Assembly: GCF_012034335.1 (NCBI RefSeq)
Contig: NZ_JAATHJ010000027.1
Coordinates: 1-40,957 of the forward strand
DNA from: Alkalicoccus luteus
GTDB lineage: Bacteria; Bacillota; Bacilli; Bacillales; Salisediminibacteriaceae
Direction: 5' to 3'
DNA: 40,957 nt
Position numbers and translations under genes: made by a program. Below, in pieces: positions 7,087 through 16,715 of the stretch (its first letter is position 1; every line of letters starts with the position of its first letter). The notes under the pieces were generated by a model. That model saw nothing but the letters and a program-made list of their open reading frames with translations, ran no database searches and was not told the DNA's origin.

Positions 7087-8183
7087 ACGTTTGGCACTCC
7101 TTTCTCTGCCGGAACCGGATTGATTCCAAGCCCCGGGTCTTCCTGAAGGTACATGGCCGCGCCTTCATAGTGAAGGCCGCCTGTCCACTTATCTTCTTTC
7201 ATTAATAGCGGCGCATCAAAATCATAATGGGTGATCACCCGGCTCGAGCCGGCGAAATGAGCAGCTGCCGAGATGCCCAGTCGTGATTCAATCATACTGC
7301 CGACCATGCACGGAACACGGTATGCGTCTGCCAGCGTACAGATTTTTTGGGCCATGTAGATGCCGCCAGCTTTCATCAGCTTAATGTTGATCATATCGGC
7401 ACATCGTCCCTCGAGCACGCGGCGAGCGTCTTCTACGGAGAACACGCTCTCATCTGCCATGACCGGGATCGACACGGCATCCGTCACCTGCTTCAGTCCG
7501 TGCAGATCTTCACGGTGCACCGGCTGCTCAATCAGCTCGACGGGCAGTCCTCTGCGGCTCATTTCCTGAATCGCTTCAATCGCTTCCTTCGGCTTCCAGC
7601 CTTGATTGGCGTCCAGCCTCAGCAGGACTCCTTCTCCTGCAGCGTCTGCCACCGCCTGCACGCGTTCCAAGTCTTTCTTGATTGTGTCGGTTCCGACTTT
7701 TATTTTCAATATACGAAAGCCTGACCGGCGAAATAAGCCGGCATCCTCTGCCATTTCAGCCGGCTCGTTTACGCTGACCGTATAATCGGTTTCCAGCTCG
7801 TTAGTCCATCCTCCCAGATATTGATAAAGAGGGAGTCCGCTCAGCCTTGCAAGTACATCGTGAATCGCCATGTCGACAGCGGCCTTCGCGCTTGTATTGC
7901 CAATCAGGCAGCGATGGAGCCGTTGAAACAGATGCTCTTTGTCTTTTATGGAGAGGCCTTGAAGGGCTGGACGAATCACAGTATTTACTGCTGTTTCAAT
8001 GCTTTCCAGTGTCTCACCTGTAATAGCTGCGGTCGGAGGCGCTTCTCCAACGCCGGTCAGGCCCGTATCAGTTTCAAGGCGGATGAGAACTGCTTCTGCT
8101 TCATGGAGCGTGCGAAGTGCCGTTTTAAAAGGTTTTTTTAGTGGATTGGTGAGTCTTGACGTTGTGATGGATGTGATATACAA
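7083..8183 (-). CDS. ykfB: L-Ala-D/L-Glu epimerase
   Basis: An enolase-superfamily enzyme of 366 residues that converts L-Ala-D-Glu from murein peptides to L-Ala-L-Glu. All catalytic residues of the family are present at the positions I recall for the B. subtilis enzyme: K160 and K162 in LKIKVG, metal ligands D191 (RLDANQGW), E219 (LIEQP) and D244 (MADES), and K268 (INIKLMKAGG). The start is a TTG at 8183 behind GGGAGGAG. The gene follows the GNAT gene by four bases and overlaps ykfC, so the four genes form one operon. Confidence 0.95.
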   Translation of the reverse strand: MYITSITTSRLTNPLKKPFKTALRTLHEAEAVLIRLETDTGLTGVGEAPPTAAITGETLESIETAVNTVIRPALQGLSIKDKEHLFQRLHRCLIGNTSAKAAVDMAIHDVLARLSGLPLYQYLGGWTNELETDYTVSVNEPAEMAEDAGLFRRSGFRILKIKVGTDTIKKDLERVQAVADAAGEGVLLRLDANQGWKPKEAIEAIQEMSRRGLPVELIEQPVHREDLHGLKQVTDAVSIPVMADESVFSVEDARRVLEGRCADMINIKLMKAGGIYMAQKICTLADAYRVPCMVGSMIESRLGISAAAHFAGSSRVITHYDFDAPLLMKEDKWTGGLHYEGAAMYLQEDPGLGINPVPAEKGVPNV

Positions 8184-8187
8184 GCTA

Positions 8188-8655
8188 TTACTCCTCCCGT
8201 TCCTTCAGCTGTTTCGTCATAACAATATGCGGAATACCGTCTTCCATAAACACGTCCGATACCGTTTCATAGCCGAGTTTTTGATAAAATCCTTCCGCGT
8301 GTGTCTGACCGTGAAGTTTGACTGCCTGAAGACCTTGCGAGACTGCTTCCTGTTCCAGTGCCTTGATGACCGCCTGACCGATTCCGCGGCCGCGGCAGTC
8401 CGGAAGCATGCAGATCCGCTCCAGTTTGCCGTATGTATCGGAGCGCCTCATTCTGCCCGTTCCCGCAGCCTCTCCGTCTGCCTCTGCCAGCACATGCACA
8501 CAGTCTGAGGTCAGCGTATCGTGCTCATCAAATTCATCCTCTGGCGGCACATGCTGTTCGTCAATAAATACGCGTCGACGAATGGAAAACGCCCGTTCAA
8601 GGTCTTGCTCTGATTGAATCACGCTCACTTTTGTGGTTTTGTTCCTGCTGTCCAT
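8188..8655 (-). CDS. GNAT-family N-acetyltransferase (YjcF/ElaA-like)
   Basis: A 155-residue acetyltransferase. It has the RRVFIDEQHVPPEDEFD N-terminal motif of the YjcF/ElaA group, an acetyl-CoA binding loop CRGRGIGQAVI (motif A, about residues 87-97), and a C-terminal AEGFYQKLGYE motif. The ATG at 8655 lies behind AGGAGGTG and is inside the end of the upstream ydcF-like gene (31-base overlap). Its substrate is unknown; position in the murein-peptide operon could mean a small amino compound, but that is a guess. Confidence 0.88.
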   Translation of the reverse strand: MDSRNKTTKVSVIQSEQDLERAFSIRRRVFIDEQHVPPEDEFDEHDTLTSDCVHVLAEADGEAAGTGRMRRSDTYGKLERICMLPDCRGRGIGQAVIKALEQEAVSQGLQAVKLHGQTHAEGFYQKLGYETVSDVFMEDGIPHIVMTKQLKEREE

Positions 8656-9194
8656 CTGCTCACCTCCTGTTTAAAATAACGGCCGATTTTTTCGACTTCA
8701 AGCATCGTCCGCTCGATTCCTGCTTCTGAATGCATCCAGTTTGATGCCGTCACACCGTTCCTGTCCGGAACGGAAACGATGAAACATTCCGTATCAGCCG
8801 GGAAGCGCGCCTGAAACGTGAGCAGCACCCGCCTCGCGTGGCTCGCCTTCGCCGGAATTAACAGCCTTCTATAAGGTATGCCCTTCTCGTCGGCTGCCTT
8901 TTTTGCAAATACTGCATTTTCAAACGTATTCAGCGCTTTATCTTCTTTGATAAGGGCGTCATCAGGTACACCAAGCTGCCGTAACTCTCTTGATAAAAAC
9001 GTCCATTCGCTCTCCTGCATGTTAGCCGGCTGTCCGCCAGTAACCAGAATCCGCGCTGCAAATCCGTTTCGAAACAGCTCGGCTGCCTTCCGCGCGAGCG
9101 GCAGGTGATCCGAACCGGGTATCACAATCATGTCAGCCTCTTCCGGTGGATGATCAACGTATATAAAATCCGTGATGCAATCGTATGGATTCAT
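8625..9194 (-). CDS. YdcF family protein (DUF218)
   Basis: A 189-residue protein of the YdcF/DUF218 fold. It has ADMIVIPGSDHLPLARKAAELF at residues about 19-40, then ILVTGGQPAN, the NTFENAVFAKK motif and SHARRVLLTF. These match the conserved glycine-rich and E-N motifs of this family, which contains ElyC/SanA-type proteins linked to cell-envelope homeostasis; the cytosolic forms have unknown activity. The frame opens at a GTG at 9212, but the AAGGAAGG motif lies inside that extension, so ATG 9194 is preferred. It is first in the operon with the GNAT gene, ykfB and ykfC. Confidence 0.85.
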   Translation of the reverse strand: MNPYDCITDFIYVDHPPEEADMIVIPGSDHLPLARKAAELFRNGFAARILVTGGQPANMQESEWTFLSRELRQLGVPDDALIKEDKALNTFENAVFAKKAADEKGIPYRRLLIPAKASHARRVLLTFQARFPADTECFIVSVPDRNGVTASNWMHSEAGIERTMLEVEKIGRYFKQEVSRWTAGTKPQK

Positions 9195-9716
9195 CTGCTT
9201 CCTTCCTTTCACTCGTTAACACTTCTGCATGATCACCGTTTTTCCTGCCCGAATAAGAGAAGGTTCTTGTGTTTTCGTATTACGGGAGGATGAGAAAATT
9301 CCGGCAAACGCACTCATGGTCAGGAAGCTCGTTTATTCAGATTCCTGTCCGACCTGTTTTCCTTTCAAACAAACTAGACAAATACATACGGAACACACAG
9401 AGCGATTCTGCTCATCAGCGCTTTCATCCGCCAGCCACCAATGAAACATTGGACAGCCATGCAGCACTCTATGAGAACAACTGCGCTACGCTTGTTCATT
9501 TTACAGTAAATCCCTTTTCCTTGCCAAATTTGGTTGTTTATCCTGTGGCGCCTCTTCCCCATACGGCTCGTTCCTGTATGGAAAGTCGTTCAACTCCTTT
9601 TGCGCGAAAAGCCCTGTGATATCCTTTTGACCTATGATTAAATCCGCAGGAAGAAGGGTATATACGGTAGTTAGAACATGCATATACAACGTCACATGAT
9701 GAAGGAGGTTTTTTCG
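9195..9716. other. Intergenic region without recognisable gene
   Basis: About 520 bases separate the divergent ydcF operon and the 436-residue membrane protein gene. Several short open frames exist on both strands, but none has a convincing ribosome binding site, family motif or sensible composition. I see no hairpin with a T-tract. Promoters for both flanking genes should be here, but I cannot point to a confident pair. Confidence 0.5.
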
Positions 9717-11027
9717 TTGCAGCAGGAAGAAGAAAAAGAAAAATACCAGGATAGCCAGGAAGAGGAGAAAACATCCGAAGAACGGGAAGAGGAAGAAGAG
9801 GAATCGATGCCGGACAGCGAGTCTGACGATGACTCTAAAAAGGAGTTGATCGTCGGCATTGTACCGGCTCCGGAAGCTGCTTCTGACTTATCCAATAAGC
9901 TTTCCAACGATTTATCCAACTTACTTCAGGATTACGTGGACGATGCGTACACGTGGAAGGTGGAAGTCGTCGTCGATTCCTACGTCGGCATTGAAGAAGA
10001 CGCTGACAAAACGATGCAGCACGCCCAGCGGATCGCGAAGCAGAAAGAGTGGGATTATACGGTCGCTATTACGGACATTCCACTTTTTAAAGACAACGAA
10101 TTTCTCGTTGCAGAGGTTGACGATTCTGAAGCGATCGCTCAAATTTCATTTCCAGCCCTTGGGATTGCCCCGCTTTACAAACGCGTGCGCTCCTCGACTC
10201 TTCAGCTGATCAGTGAAATGCATCACGGCACATCGGACGACGTCCGGGACAACGAGCAGAAGCGGATCGACGATCTTCCTAAAGCGAAGCGAAGGGAGCT
10301 TCACAGCCTCAATTCCAGGGAGCTGATTAAGCGCGGTCCTCAGAAAAAGCTTTTGCCGATCAGTCGTGTCGTCACCGATGATAATGAGGATACAGCCGTG
10401 CGCTACTGCGCGCGTCCTAAAGGAAACGGTTATTTCAGAGTTACGACCGGCATGGTACGCGCCAACCATCCGTGGCAGGTGATCAGTACGTTTAAAAGCG
10501 TTGTCGCCATCGCGTTTGCAACCGGGGCCTATGCCCTCATCTTTCCGACCGTGTGGATGCTGGCTGACCACTATACATTAACGCGAGCCATCACGCTGAT
10601 GGTGATATCGTACTGTGCGATGACCTCCTGGATCATTCTGGCACACGGACTCTGGGAGAAAAAGAGCGACTCTCCGGATCAACGATCGCTCATTAAGCTT
10701 CACAACTATTCGACCCTGTTTACGATCGGATTAGGTGTTGCAGTTTATTACTTTATTCTGCTTGCCTGTTTCCTGATTGCCGTCTTTCTATTCATTCCGC
10801 CCGATCTGCTGGAGTCGGAAGATGGTATCGGCCGCGAAGCCGGCTTCGGGTACTACGTCTATCTGTCGTGGCTCGTAACAAGTCTCGCAACGGTGATCGG
10901 TGCGATCGGTGCCGGTCTCGAAGACGAAGAGACGGTGCTGAAAGGAACGTACGGGTACCGGCAGCGCAAGCGGAAGGAATACCTCCAGGAGCAGGAAAAA
11001 GAAAAAGAGAAAAAAGAAGAAGACTAA
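9717..11027 (+). CDS. Unrecognised acidic four-helix membrane protein
   Basis: A 436-residue protein I do not recognise. Residues 1-45 are almost entirely charged, with runs of Glu and Lys. A soluble domain follows (about 46-245) beginning KELIVGIVPAP, with a later WDYTVAITDIPLF and FPALGIAPLYKRVR. The C-terminal part has four transmembrane helices (near 258-283, 289-313, 333-362 and 380-402) and ends in a Lys/Glu-rich cytoplasmic tail. The start is TTG 9717, eight bases after AAGGAGG; an upstream in-frame ATG at 9678 has no such site. It is a single gene closed by a terminator. The soluble part could bind a nucleotide or metabolite, but no Walker or dinucleotide motif is clear. Confidence 0.85.
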   Translation: MQQEEEKEKYQDSQEEEKTSEEREEEEEESMPDSESDDDSKKELIVGIVPAPEAASDLSNKLSNDLSNLLQDYVDDAYTWKVEVVVDSYVGIEEDADKTMQHAQRIAKQKEWDYTVAITDIPLFKDNEFLVAEVDDSEAIAQISFPALGIAPLYKRVRSSTLQLISEMHHGTSDDVRDNEQKRIDDLPKAKRRELHSLNSRELIKRGPQKKLLPISRVVTDDNEDTAVRYCARPKGNGYFRVTTGMVRANHPWQVISTFKSVVAIAFATGAYALIFPTVWMLADHYTLTRAITLMVISYCAMTSWIILAHGLWEKKSDSPDQRSLIKLHNYSTLFTIGLGVAVYYFILLACFLIAVFLFIPPDLLESEDGIGREAGFGYYVYLSWLVTSLATVIGAIGAGLEDEETVLKGTYGYRQRKRKEYLQEQEKEKEKKEED

Positions 11028-11068
11028 AAACAGGCGCCTGTGACCAAACTCATCACGGGCGCCTGTTT
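11026..11068. terminator. Terminator, likely bidirectional
   Basis: A stem of about 13 base pairs (AAAAACAGGCGCC with GGCGCCTGTTTTT), with inner GTGA/TCAC pairing, lies between the membrane-protein gene and the convergent chemoreceptor gene. The long T-run on the plus strand and matching A-run allow both directions. Confidence 0.9.
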
Positions 11069-11069
11069 T

Positions 11070-13082
11070 TTATGCTTTAAACTGTTCGATCTGCTGCTTC
11101 AGCTGTTCGCTCGCCTGCTGCAGATCCTCAGCTGAAAACGCGACGGTTTTCAGCGCCTGGAGCTGCTCGTCGGCCGAAGCGCTCACTTCTTCAGAAGCAG
11201 CTGCACTCTCTTCCACCACCGACGCAATGTGGGAGATCGCGCCGACGACCTCTTCTTTATTCCGTTCAATTCCTGTGATGCCATCGTTCATTTGCGCGAC
11301 GAGCATGCTCATCTGCTCATTGCGTTCGGCAATGGTCGCAAAGGAGGCGACGGTCGTCTCTGTAATCGTAAACTGCTCTCCGGAAAGTTTACGGACGCTG
11401 CCCATTTCCCCCGCTGCTGTTTCTGTCTGCTCCTGAATCTCTTCCATGGAGCGCCGAATATGGCCTGTAGCACTGGACGTCTCTTCAGCGAGCTTTCGTA
11501 CCTCCTCTGCAACGACGGCGAAGCCGCGCCCGTGTTCACCGGCTCTCGCTGCTTCAATCGATGCGTTTAAAGCAAGCAGGTTTGTCTGTTCGGAGATCGA
11601 GGTGATCGTATTGACGATCGAGGAGATTTCCCCCATACGGCTGCTCAGCTCCCGCACCGTATCTTCTACGCGGCTGATCATCGCATCCGTCTGCTTTGCC
11701 TTGTGCTGCAGTTCGTTCGTCTGTTCACTGCCTGTTTTATTGGTCTCCTGCACCTCTCTCGCCTGCCGGTTTAACGAAGCAGTGATCGATGCAAGTGCTG
11801 TCAGCTGACCAGATAAGTCCGTTGTTTTTTGTGAGGACTGCTCGGCAGAGGCCGCCGCGTTCGTAGCTCCATCTGCGACATCCTGAATCGCCCGGGAAAT
11901 CTCTTCACTTGACGCCATCGTTTCTTCTGAAACAGCACTGAGCTGTTCCACCGCGTCTGCTGAGGTATTTACCGACTGCTTAACTGAATCGACGAGCGAG
12001 CGTAAGTTTGCAACCATGACGTTAAAGCTTTTTGTCAGCTCGCCGGTTTCATCACGCGATTCAACCGTCAGCTGGCGGGACAAATCGCCCTCTGCGACAT
12101 GTTTTACTTCCTCATTTAAAGCCCGGATCGGCTTCGTGATGCGTCCTGCCAGCACAGCCATCGCCGCTCCTGTGAGCAGAAGCAGGATACCAGCTGTGAT
12201 CGCGATGTTTCGCAGCAGCGCATTCAGCCCGGCATATACTTCTGCTTCCGGCAGCACGAGTCCAAGCGTCCAGCCCGTAGCATCGAGCGGCACGTGAGAG
12301 ACGACTGCATCCCCATCCGCAAACGTGACGGATCGTGTGCCGCTTTCGCCGAACTGGTCGCTTAAGGCTGCAAGCGCGGGATCGTTCTCCAGCGTCTCGG
12401 CATTCGGATGGGCAAGGAACGTGCCGGTTCCATCTACGAGAAACGCCCAGCCGCTCTCGCCGACTTCCAACGTTTCTGCCATCTGCTGAATGTTAGCCGC
12501 ATCCATGTCGCTCGAGATAACACCTTCCAGCTGACCGGTCCCGCTGTAAAACGGTGTGCTCGTCGTAACGAGAACCGTGTCGAGCGCTTCATCGTAATAG
12601 GGCTCGGTCCAGGCTGCTTCCCCTGCTTCCACCCCTGCCTCGTACCAGTCGTGGGACGGGTAGTCGTATTCTGCCGACTCATATTCATCCGTAAACACGA
12701 CATTGTCGCCGTCTTCGTAGCTGTAAGGACCGAAATACTCCGTATCTGCGTCATAGGCGAATGGCTCAAACCAGACGCCGATGCCGAATGTGGCGTCGTT
12801 CAGCTGCACGAGCCGTTCCTGCAGAGCTGCGTAATCTGCCTGACTGAACGCCGATCCCTCTGTTCCGACCGTTTCTGCCAGCGTTTCACCGATGCGCTGA
12901 TGCTCGGCAAGTTCACGGTTCATTCCCTGTGCCGTTTCCCCTGCCTGCCGCGCGAGTCTCTCTTCAATTTGATTCTCTATTTCTCCTTTAGCAAAGCTGT
13001 AGCTAAGCCCTGTGATCAACAGGACGACAACCACCATGATGGGTATAAAGCTGAGCAGCTTTGTGCGAATCGATAGCTTCAT
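11070..13082 (-). CDS. Methyl-accepting chemotaxis protein with dCache sensor
   Basis: A 670-residue chemoreceptor. It has an N-terminal helix (about residues 8-30), an extracellular double-Cache domain (about 35-275) with the WYxxG-type motif [20 protein letters not shown], a second helix (about 280-303), HAMP ([12 protein letters not shown] onward) and the cytoplasmic signalling coiled coil. Its hairpin tip carries [20 protein letters not shown] and [15 protein letters not shown]. The Cache domain is very rich in Asp and Glu, as in secreted domains of salt-adapted bacteria. ATG 13082 is preceded by AGAGGAAG; a TTG 21 bases earlier is less likely. The ligand cannot be assigned. The Glu-rich C-terminus lacks a CheR-binding pentapeptide. 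Confidence 0.93.
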   Translation of the reverse strand: MKLSIRTKLLSFIPIMVVVVLLITGLSYSFAKGEIENQIEERLARQAGETAQGMNRELAEHQRIGETLAETVGTEGSAFSQADYAALQERLVQLNDATFGIGVWFEPFAYDADTEYFGPYSYEDGDNVVFTDEYESAEYDYPSHDWYEAGVEAGEAAWTEPYYDEALDTVLVTTSTPFYSGTGQLEGVISSDMDAANIQQMAETLEVGESGWAFLVDGTGTFLAHPNAETLENDPALAALSDQFGESGTRSVTFADGDAVVSHVPLDATGWTLGLVLPEAEVYAGLNALLRNIAITAGILLLLTGAAMAVLAGRITKPIRALNEEVKHVAEGDLSRQLTVESRDETGELTKSFNVMVANLRSLVDSVKQSVNTSADAVEQLSAVSEETMASSEEISRAIQDVADGATNAAASAEQSSQKTTDLSGQLTALASITASLNRQAREVQETNKTGSEQTNELQHKAKQTDAMISRVEDTVRELSSRMGEISSIVNTITSISEQTNLLALNASIEAARAGEHGRGFAVVAEEVRKLAEETSSATGHIRRSMEEIQEQTETAAGEMGSVRKLSGEQFTITETTVASFATIAERNEQMSMLVAQMNDGITGIERNKEEVVGAISHIASVVEESAAASEEVSASADEQLQALKTVAFSAEDLQQASEQLKQQIEQFKA

Positions 13083-13187
13083 ATACTTCTTCCTCTCTTC
13101 CAATAGTCTCTCTTTATATCGGAAGGGAGAACAGAAACTTCACCTATTCACATCTATTTTCATAGTATATTTTAACTATTTACCCAT

Positions 13188-13217
13188 AAAAAAGAGAAGG
13201 CACCGAGGCCTTCTCTT
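13188..13217 (-). terminator. Terminator of betB-betA
   Basis: On the minus strand AAAGAGAAGGC and GCCTTCTCTTTTTT form a stem with a six-base loop and T-tract, ten bases beyond the betA stop codon. Confidence 0.88.
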
Positions 13218-13227
13218 TACGAAACAA

Positions 13228-14910
13228 TTATTCTACTGTTCCAGCATCTTCCGGGTGAATCCCGTGCTGGTAGTAGTCCATTTCAACTGGATCAAGCGGC
13301 TTTTTGCCCTGGATCAGATCTGCTGCTTTTTCAGCCAGCATCAAAACAGGTGCGTGAATGTTGCCGTTTGTTACGTATGGCATTGCAGACGCATCTGCTA
13401 CGCGGACGTTTTCCAGACCGTGCACGCGCATAGACTGTGGATCGACAACAGCCATCGGGTCAGACTCCGGCCCCATTTTTGCTGTGCAGGACGGGTGCAG
13501 CGCTGTTTCAGCATCTTCCCGAACCCAGTCGAGAATTTCTTCTTCTGTCTGCACAGAAGGTCCTGGCGAAATTTCGCCGCCGTTGTACTTTTTCATGGCC
13601 GGCTGGGACATAATGTGGCGGGTGATGCGAATCGCTTCTACCCACTCACGGCGGTCCTGGTCAGTCGACAGGTAGTTGTATACCATGCTTGGATGCTCTT
13701 TCGGATCCTTGGAACGAATCTTAAGAGATCCGCGCGCATCGGAATACATCGGTCCAATGTGCACCTGGAAACCGTGCTTTGTCTTTGCCTTCTCCCCGTC
13801 GTAGCGGACCGCTACCGGCAGGAAGTGGAACATCAAGTTCGGATAATCGACGATATCGTTGGAGCGGACAAATCCGCCGCCTTCAAAGTGGTTCGTCGCT
13901 GCCGGACCTTTACGGCCGAGCATCCACTGAAGGCCGATGAACGGCATTTTCAGCTTGTTCAGGTTCGGCTGCTCAGATACCGGCTCCGGGCACGTGTGCT
14001 GCACGTACACTTCGAGGTGATCCTGCAGGTTTTCACCGACGCCCGGCAGATCGATCACCGGCTTGATTCCTAATGAGCGGAGGTGCTCAGCGTTACCGAC
14101 ACCGGAGAGCTGAAGCAGCTGCGGCGTGTTGATCGCACCGCCGGCAAGGACAACCTCGCCCGCTTCGACTTGATGGATTTTACCGTTGCGCTTATACGTG
14201 AGCCCTTTCGCACGCTTGCCTTCAAAGTCGATGCTTTGAACGAATGCGCGCGTCATGACCGTCAGGTTCTCACGGTCCATGACCGGATGCAGATAGGCAC
14301 GGGACGCAGACATACGCTGTCCCTTGTATACGTGCTTATCAAACGGTCCGAAACCTTCCTGACGGAAACCGTTCACGTCAGCCGTTTTGTTGTACCCTGC
14401 TTCGACACCTGCATTAAAGAAGGCCTGGAAGAGCGGGTTCGTTGCCGGTCCACGCTCCAGCTTGATCGGACCGTCATGGCCGCGCATCTCATCATCTTTT
14501 GGAGAAGCGAGTGCATTCTCCAGACGCTTAAAGTAAGGCAGCACGTGAGCGAAGTTCCACGTATCCATGCCTTCATCTGCGCCCCAGCGCTCATAGTCCT
14601 TCGGGTTGCCGCGCTGGTAAATCATGCCGTTAATCGAACTTGATCCGCCTAGTACTTTTCCGCGCGCATGCTTGATGCGGCGTCCGTTCATATGCGGCTC
14701 CGGCTCTGATTCGTACTTCCAGTCATACAGGCTCTTTCCTGCCGGGAACGGCAGAGCCGCCGGCATTTGAATCAGCAGATCCCAGTTATAGTCGCTGCGT
14801 CCCGCTTCCAGTACGAGAACACTTTTCTTTCCATCTTCACTGAGACGGTTGCCGAGTACAGACCCGGCACTTCCGCCCCCTACAATGACATAATCGTAAC
14901 GTTCACTCAT
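13228..14910 (-). CDS. betA: Choline dehydrogenase (GMC oxidoreductase)
   Basis: A 560-residue FAD-dependent GMC oxidoreductase of the BetA type, oxidising choline to betaine aldehyde. The FAD-binding motif [19 protein letters not shown] opens the protein; [14 protein letters not shown], the second GMC signature ([15 protein letters not shown]), the HPSCTAKMG motif and the [19 protein letters not shown] tail with the active-site histidine region all fit choline dehydrogenases. AAGGAGG precedes the ATG. It lies 48 bases after betB on the same strand, and the two steps give glycine betaine. B. subtilis uses a different, type III alcohol dehydrogenase (GbsB) for this step, so the pair here resembles the Gram-negative and halophile solution. 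Confidence 0.93.
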   Translation of the reverse strand: MSERYDYVIVGGGSAGSVLGNRLSEDGKKSVLVLEAGRSDYNWDLLIQMPAALPFPAGKSLYDWKYESEPEPHMNGRRIKHARGKVLGGSSSINGMIYQRGNPKDYERWGADEGMDTWNFAHVLPYFKRLENALASPKDDEMRGHDGPIKLERGPATNPLFQAFFNAGVEAGYNKTADVNGFRQEGFGPFDKHVYKGQRMSASRAYLHPVMDRENLTVMTRAFVQSIDFEGKRAKGLTYKRNGKIHQVEAGEVVLAGGAINTPQLLQLSGVGNAEHLRSLGIKPVIDLPGVGENLQDHLEVYVQHTCPEPVSEQPNLNKLKMPFIGLQWMLGRKGPAATNHFEGGGFVRSNDIVDYPNLMFHFLPVAVRYDGEKAKTKHGFQVHIGPMYSDARGSLKIRSKDPKEHPSMVYNYLSTDQDRREWVEAIRITRHIMSQPAMKKYNGGEISPGPSVQTEEEILDWVREDAETALHPSCTAKMGPESDPMAVVDPQSMRVHGLENVRVADASAMPYVTNGNIHAPVLMLAEKAADLIQGKKPLDPVEMDYYQHGIHPEDAGTVE

Positions 14911-14958
14911 GATCGATTCCTCCTTGATGTTCCAATCTGTGTGCCTAAGCGGCTGTAA

Positions 14959-16437
14959 TTAAAACCAGTGAAGCGGCTCCGGCTTCAGGTTTTGGAAAAT
15001 ATGCTTTGTTTCCGTATATTCTTCAATTCCGAGTCTTCCTAGCTCGCGGCCGATGCCGGACTGCTTGTAGCCGCCCCACGGCGCGTGCGGGAAGTACAGG
15101 TTAAATTCGTTGATCCAGACGGTGCCCATGCGCATCTTAGCCGCACAACGCTCTGCCTTCACCGTATCCTGTGTGAATACGCCGCCGGCAAGTCCGTAAA
15201 TGGAGTCATTCGCTAGCTTTACTGCTTCCTGCTCAGACGTAAATGTTTCGACCGTGATGATCGGACCGAACGCTTCCTCCTGCACGATGTTCATATCGGT
15301 CGTGCAGCCGGTAAAAATGGTCGGCAGGTAGAAGAAGCCGTTCTGAAGCTCCGGATCTTCCGGGCGTCCGCCGCCGACAGCGATCGTAGCGCCTTCTTTC
15401 CTGCCGGTTTCAACGTACTTTTCTACTTTCGCCAGATGCTCCGCTGAAATGAGCGGCCCCATCTGCGTATCCTCATCAAAACCGCTGCCGATGCGGAATT
15501 TCTTCACGCGTTCAACGAGAGCCTCCACGAATGCATCGTGAATGCTTTCCTCTACGATCAGACGAGTTCCTGCTGAGCAGATCTGACCGGCATGGAAAAA
15601 GACGCCGTTTAACGCCTGGTCCACTGCCAAGTCAAAGTCAGCATCCGCGAAAATCACGTTCGGGTTTTTCCCGCCAAGCTCAAGCGCCAGCTTCTTCACG
15701 TTGCCGCTTGCTGCCTGCATGATTTTTTTACCCGTTTCAATTCCGCCGGTAAAGGAAATCAAATCAACATCGTTGCTTGTGGAAAGCTCGTTTCCGACAG
15801 TAGCGCCTGCACCTAAGACGAGGTTTGCGACACCTTTTGGTACGCCGGCTTCTTCCATGAGCGCAAACGTCTTGATCGTTGTGAGCGGTGTAATCTCACT
15901 AGGCTTCATGATAAGCGTGTTGCCTGTTGCAAGTGCCGGCGCCAGCTTCCAGGACGCCTGCAGCAGAGGATAGTTCCACGGTGTAATCTGACCGCAGACA
16001 CCGACCGGCTCGTGAACGACCTTGCTGACAGAGTTCGGCACCGGAGAATCAATCAGCTCTCCGCCGTTCTTATCCGCAAGCTCTGCGTAGTAGCGGAACA
16101 CGCCGGCGATATCGTCCATGTCGCCGCGGCTCTCGTCCATTGTTTTGCCGGTATCAAGGGATTCGAGGTAAGCAAGCTCCTCTTTGTCCCGCTCGATCAG
16201 CTCCGCGATACGTCGCACGATCGCTCCGCGCTCCGTCGCCGGTGTCTCCGGCCATTCCCCGTTATCAAACGCTTCACGTGCTGCGGCGATCGCCTCTTTC
16301 GTGTCTGTTTCATCTGCTTCCGGGACCGTTGCAATCACTTCCTGATTGTACGGATTGATGATATCGCGCGTCTCGCCGGACTTCGCGTCCACCCATTCCC
16401 CATTAATGTAATTTTTCAGTGTTAGATTGACATCCAT
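14959..16437 (-). CDS. betB: Betaine-aldehyde dehydrogenase
   Basis: A 492-residue NAD(P)-dependent aldehyde dehydrogenase. It has the motifs QITPWNYPLL, MKPSEITPLT, the catalytic glutamate in LALELGGKNPN (about residue 255) and the catalytic cysteine in HAGQICSAGTRL (about 287). HAPWGGYKQSGIGRELG and the C-terminal EYTETKHIFQNL are typical of betaine-aldehyde dehydrogenases. The ATG at 16437 is nine bases after GGAG; an upstream TTG in the same frame is unlikely. Followed by betA, it supplies the final step to the compatible solute glycine betaine. No GbsR- or BetI-type regulator or choline importer gene lies nearby. Confidence 0.93.
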   Translation of the reverse strand: MDVNLTLKNYINGEWVDAKSGETRDIINPYNQEVIATVPEADETDTKEAIAAAREAFDNGEWPETPATERGAIVRRIAELIERDKEELAYLESLDTGKTMDESRGDMDDIAGVFRYYAELADKNGGELIDSPVPNSVSKVVHEPVGVCGQITPWNYPLLQASWKLAPALATGNTLIMKPSEITPLTTIKTFALMEEAGVPKGVANLVLGAGATVGNELSTSNDVDLISFTGGIETGKKIMQAASGNVKKLALELGGKNPNVIFADADFDLAVDQALNGVFFHAGQICSAGTRLIVEESIHDAFVEALVERVKKFRIGSGFDEDTQMGPLISAEHLAKVEKYVETGRKEGATIAVGGGRPEDPELQNGFFYLPTIFTGCTTDMNIVQEEAFGPIITVETFTSEQEAVKLANDSIYGLAGGVFTQDTVKAERCAAKMRMGTVWINEFNLYFPHAPWGGYKQSGIGRELGRLGIEEYTETKHIFQNLKPEPLHWF

Positions 16438-16485
16438 TATGATCAACTCCAGTTCTTGAAGTGAATTAAGTTTGTTAAGAATTTA

Positions 16486-16527
16486 TTTAACGTTTTTAAC
16501 GATAACACGTGAATCCCCCCTTGTCAA
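16486..16527 (-). promoter_or_regulatory. Promoter of betB-betA with repeated motif
   Basis: On the minus strand TTGACA (16527-16522) and TATCGT (16504-16499) are 17 bases apart. The heptamer TTTAACG (plus-strand reading) occurs at 16486-16492 and 16495-16501, overlapping and following the -10, nine bases apart. Such a direct repeat could be a regulator site, but no regulator gene is adjacent. Confidence 0.5.
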
Positions 16528-16561
16528 AAGAAATCTGGACGTTTTTTAATAGGAGAGGAAT

Positions 16562-16593
16562 AAAAAAAGACCTTATCCTGTGGGATAACGTCT
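16562..16593 (-). terminator. Hairpin with T-tract upstream of betB
   Basis: On the minus strand AGACGTTATCC and GGATAAGGTCT pair, with one mismatch, and are followed by seven Ts. It would stop leftward transcripts from the accessory patch before betB. It directly abuts the end of the repeat copy at 16594, as the hairpins at 31687 and 32247 abut the related element there. Confidence 0.7.
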
Positions 16594-16715
16594 GAGAGTG
16601 TCGGCAAAGTCGGTTTAAGTGAATCACGTTGCATCTGCCTGTATCTGCGGGCACTCGCTTTCCGGAGGGAACGGGCTCGGCTTTCGCCTCGTTCTGATCC
16701 TCCTGAGAAGGCGAT
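16594..16715 (+). repeat. Dispersed repeat, copy 1 (partial)
   Basis: This stretch is clearly related to the reverse complement of about 32090-32243. Shared parts are the end GAGTGTnGnnAAAGTC, then TTTAAGTGAAT, CGTTGCATCTGCCTGTATCT, CTCGCTTTCCGGAGGGAACG and CGCCTCGTTCTGATCCTCC. This copy lacks about 35 bases present in the other, between the GGGAACGG and TTCGCCTCG blocks, and I cannot find its opposite end. It has no coding capacity. It is probably a relic of the same non-autonomous mobile element. Confidence 0.8.

Noticed and set aside
9269-9619. A 116-codon frame upstream of the 436-residue membrane protein
   Set aside because: No convincing ribosome binding site, no domain, and competing open frames in the same stretch on both strands.
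13012-14073. A 353-codon open frame on the plus strand opposite betA
   Set aside because: It runs opposite the clearly homologous betA and across its terminator; the composition is unnatural and there is no start signal.
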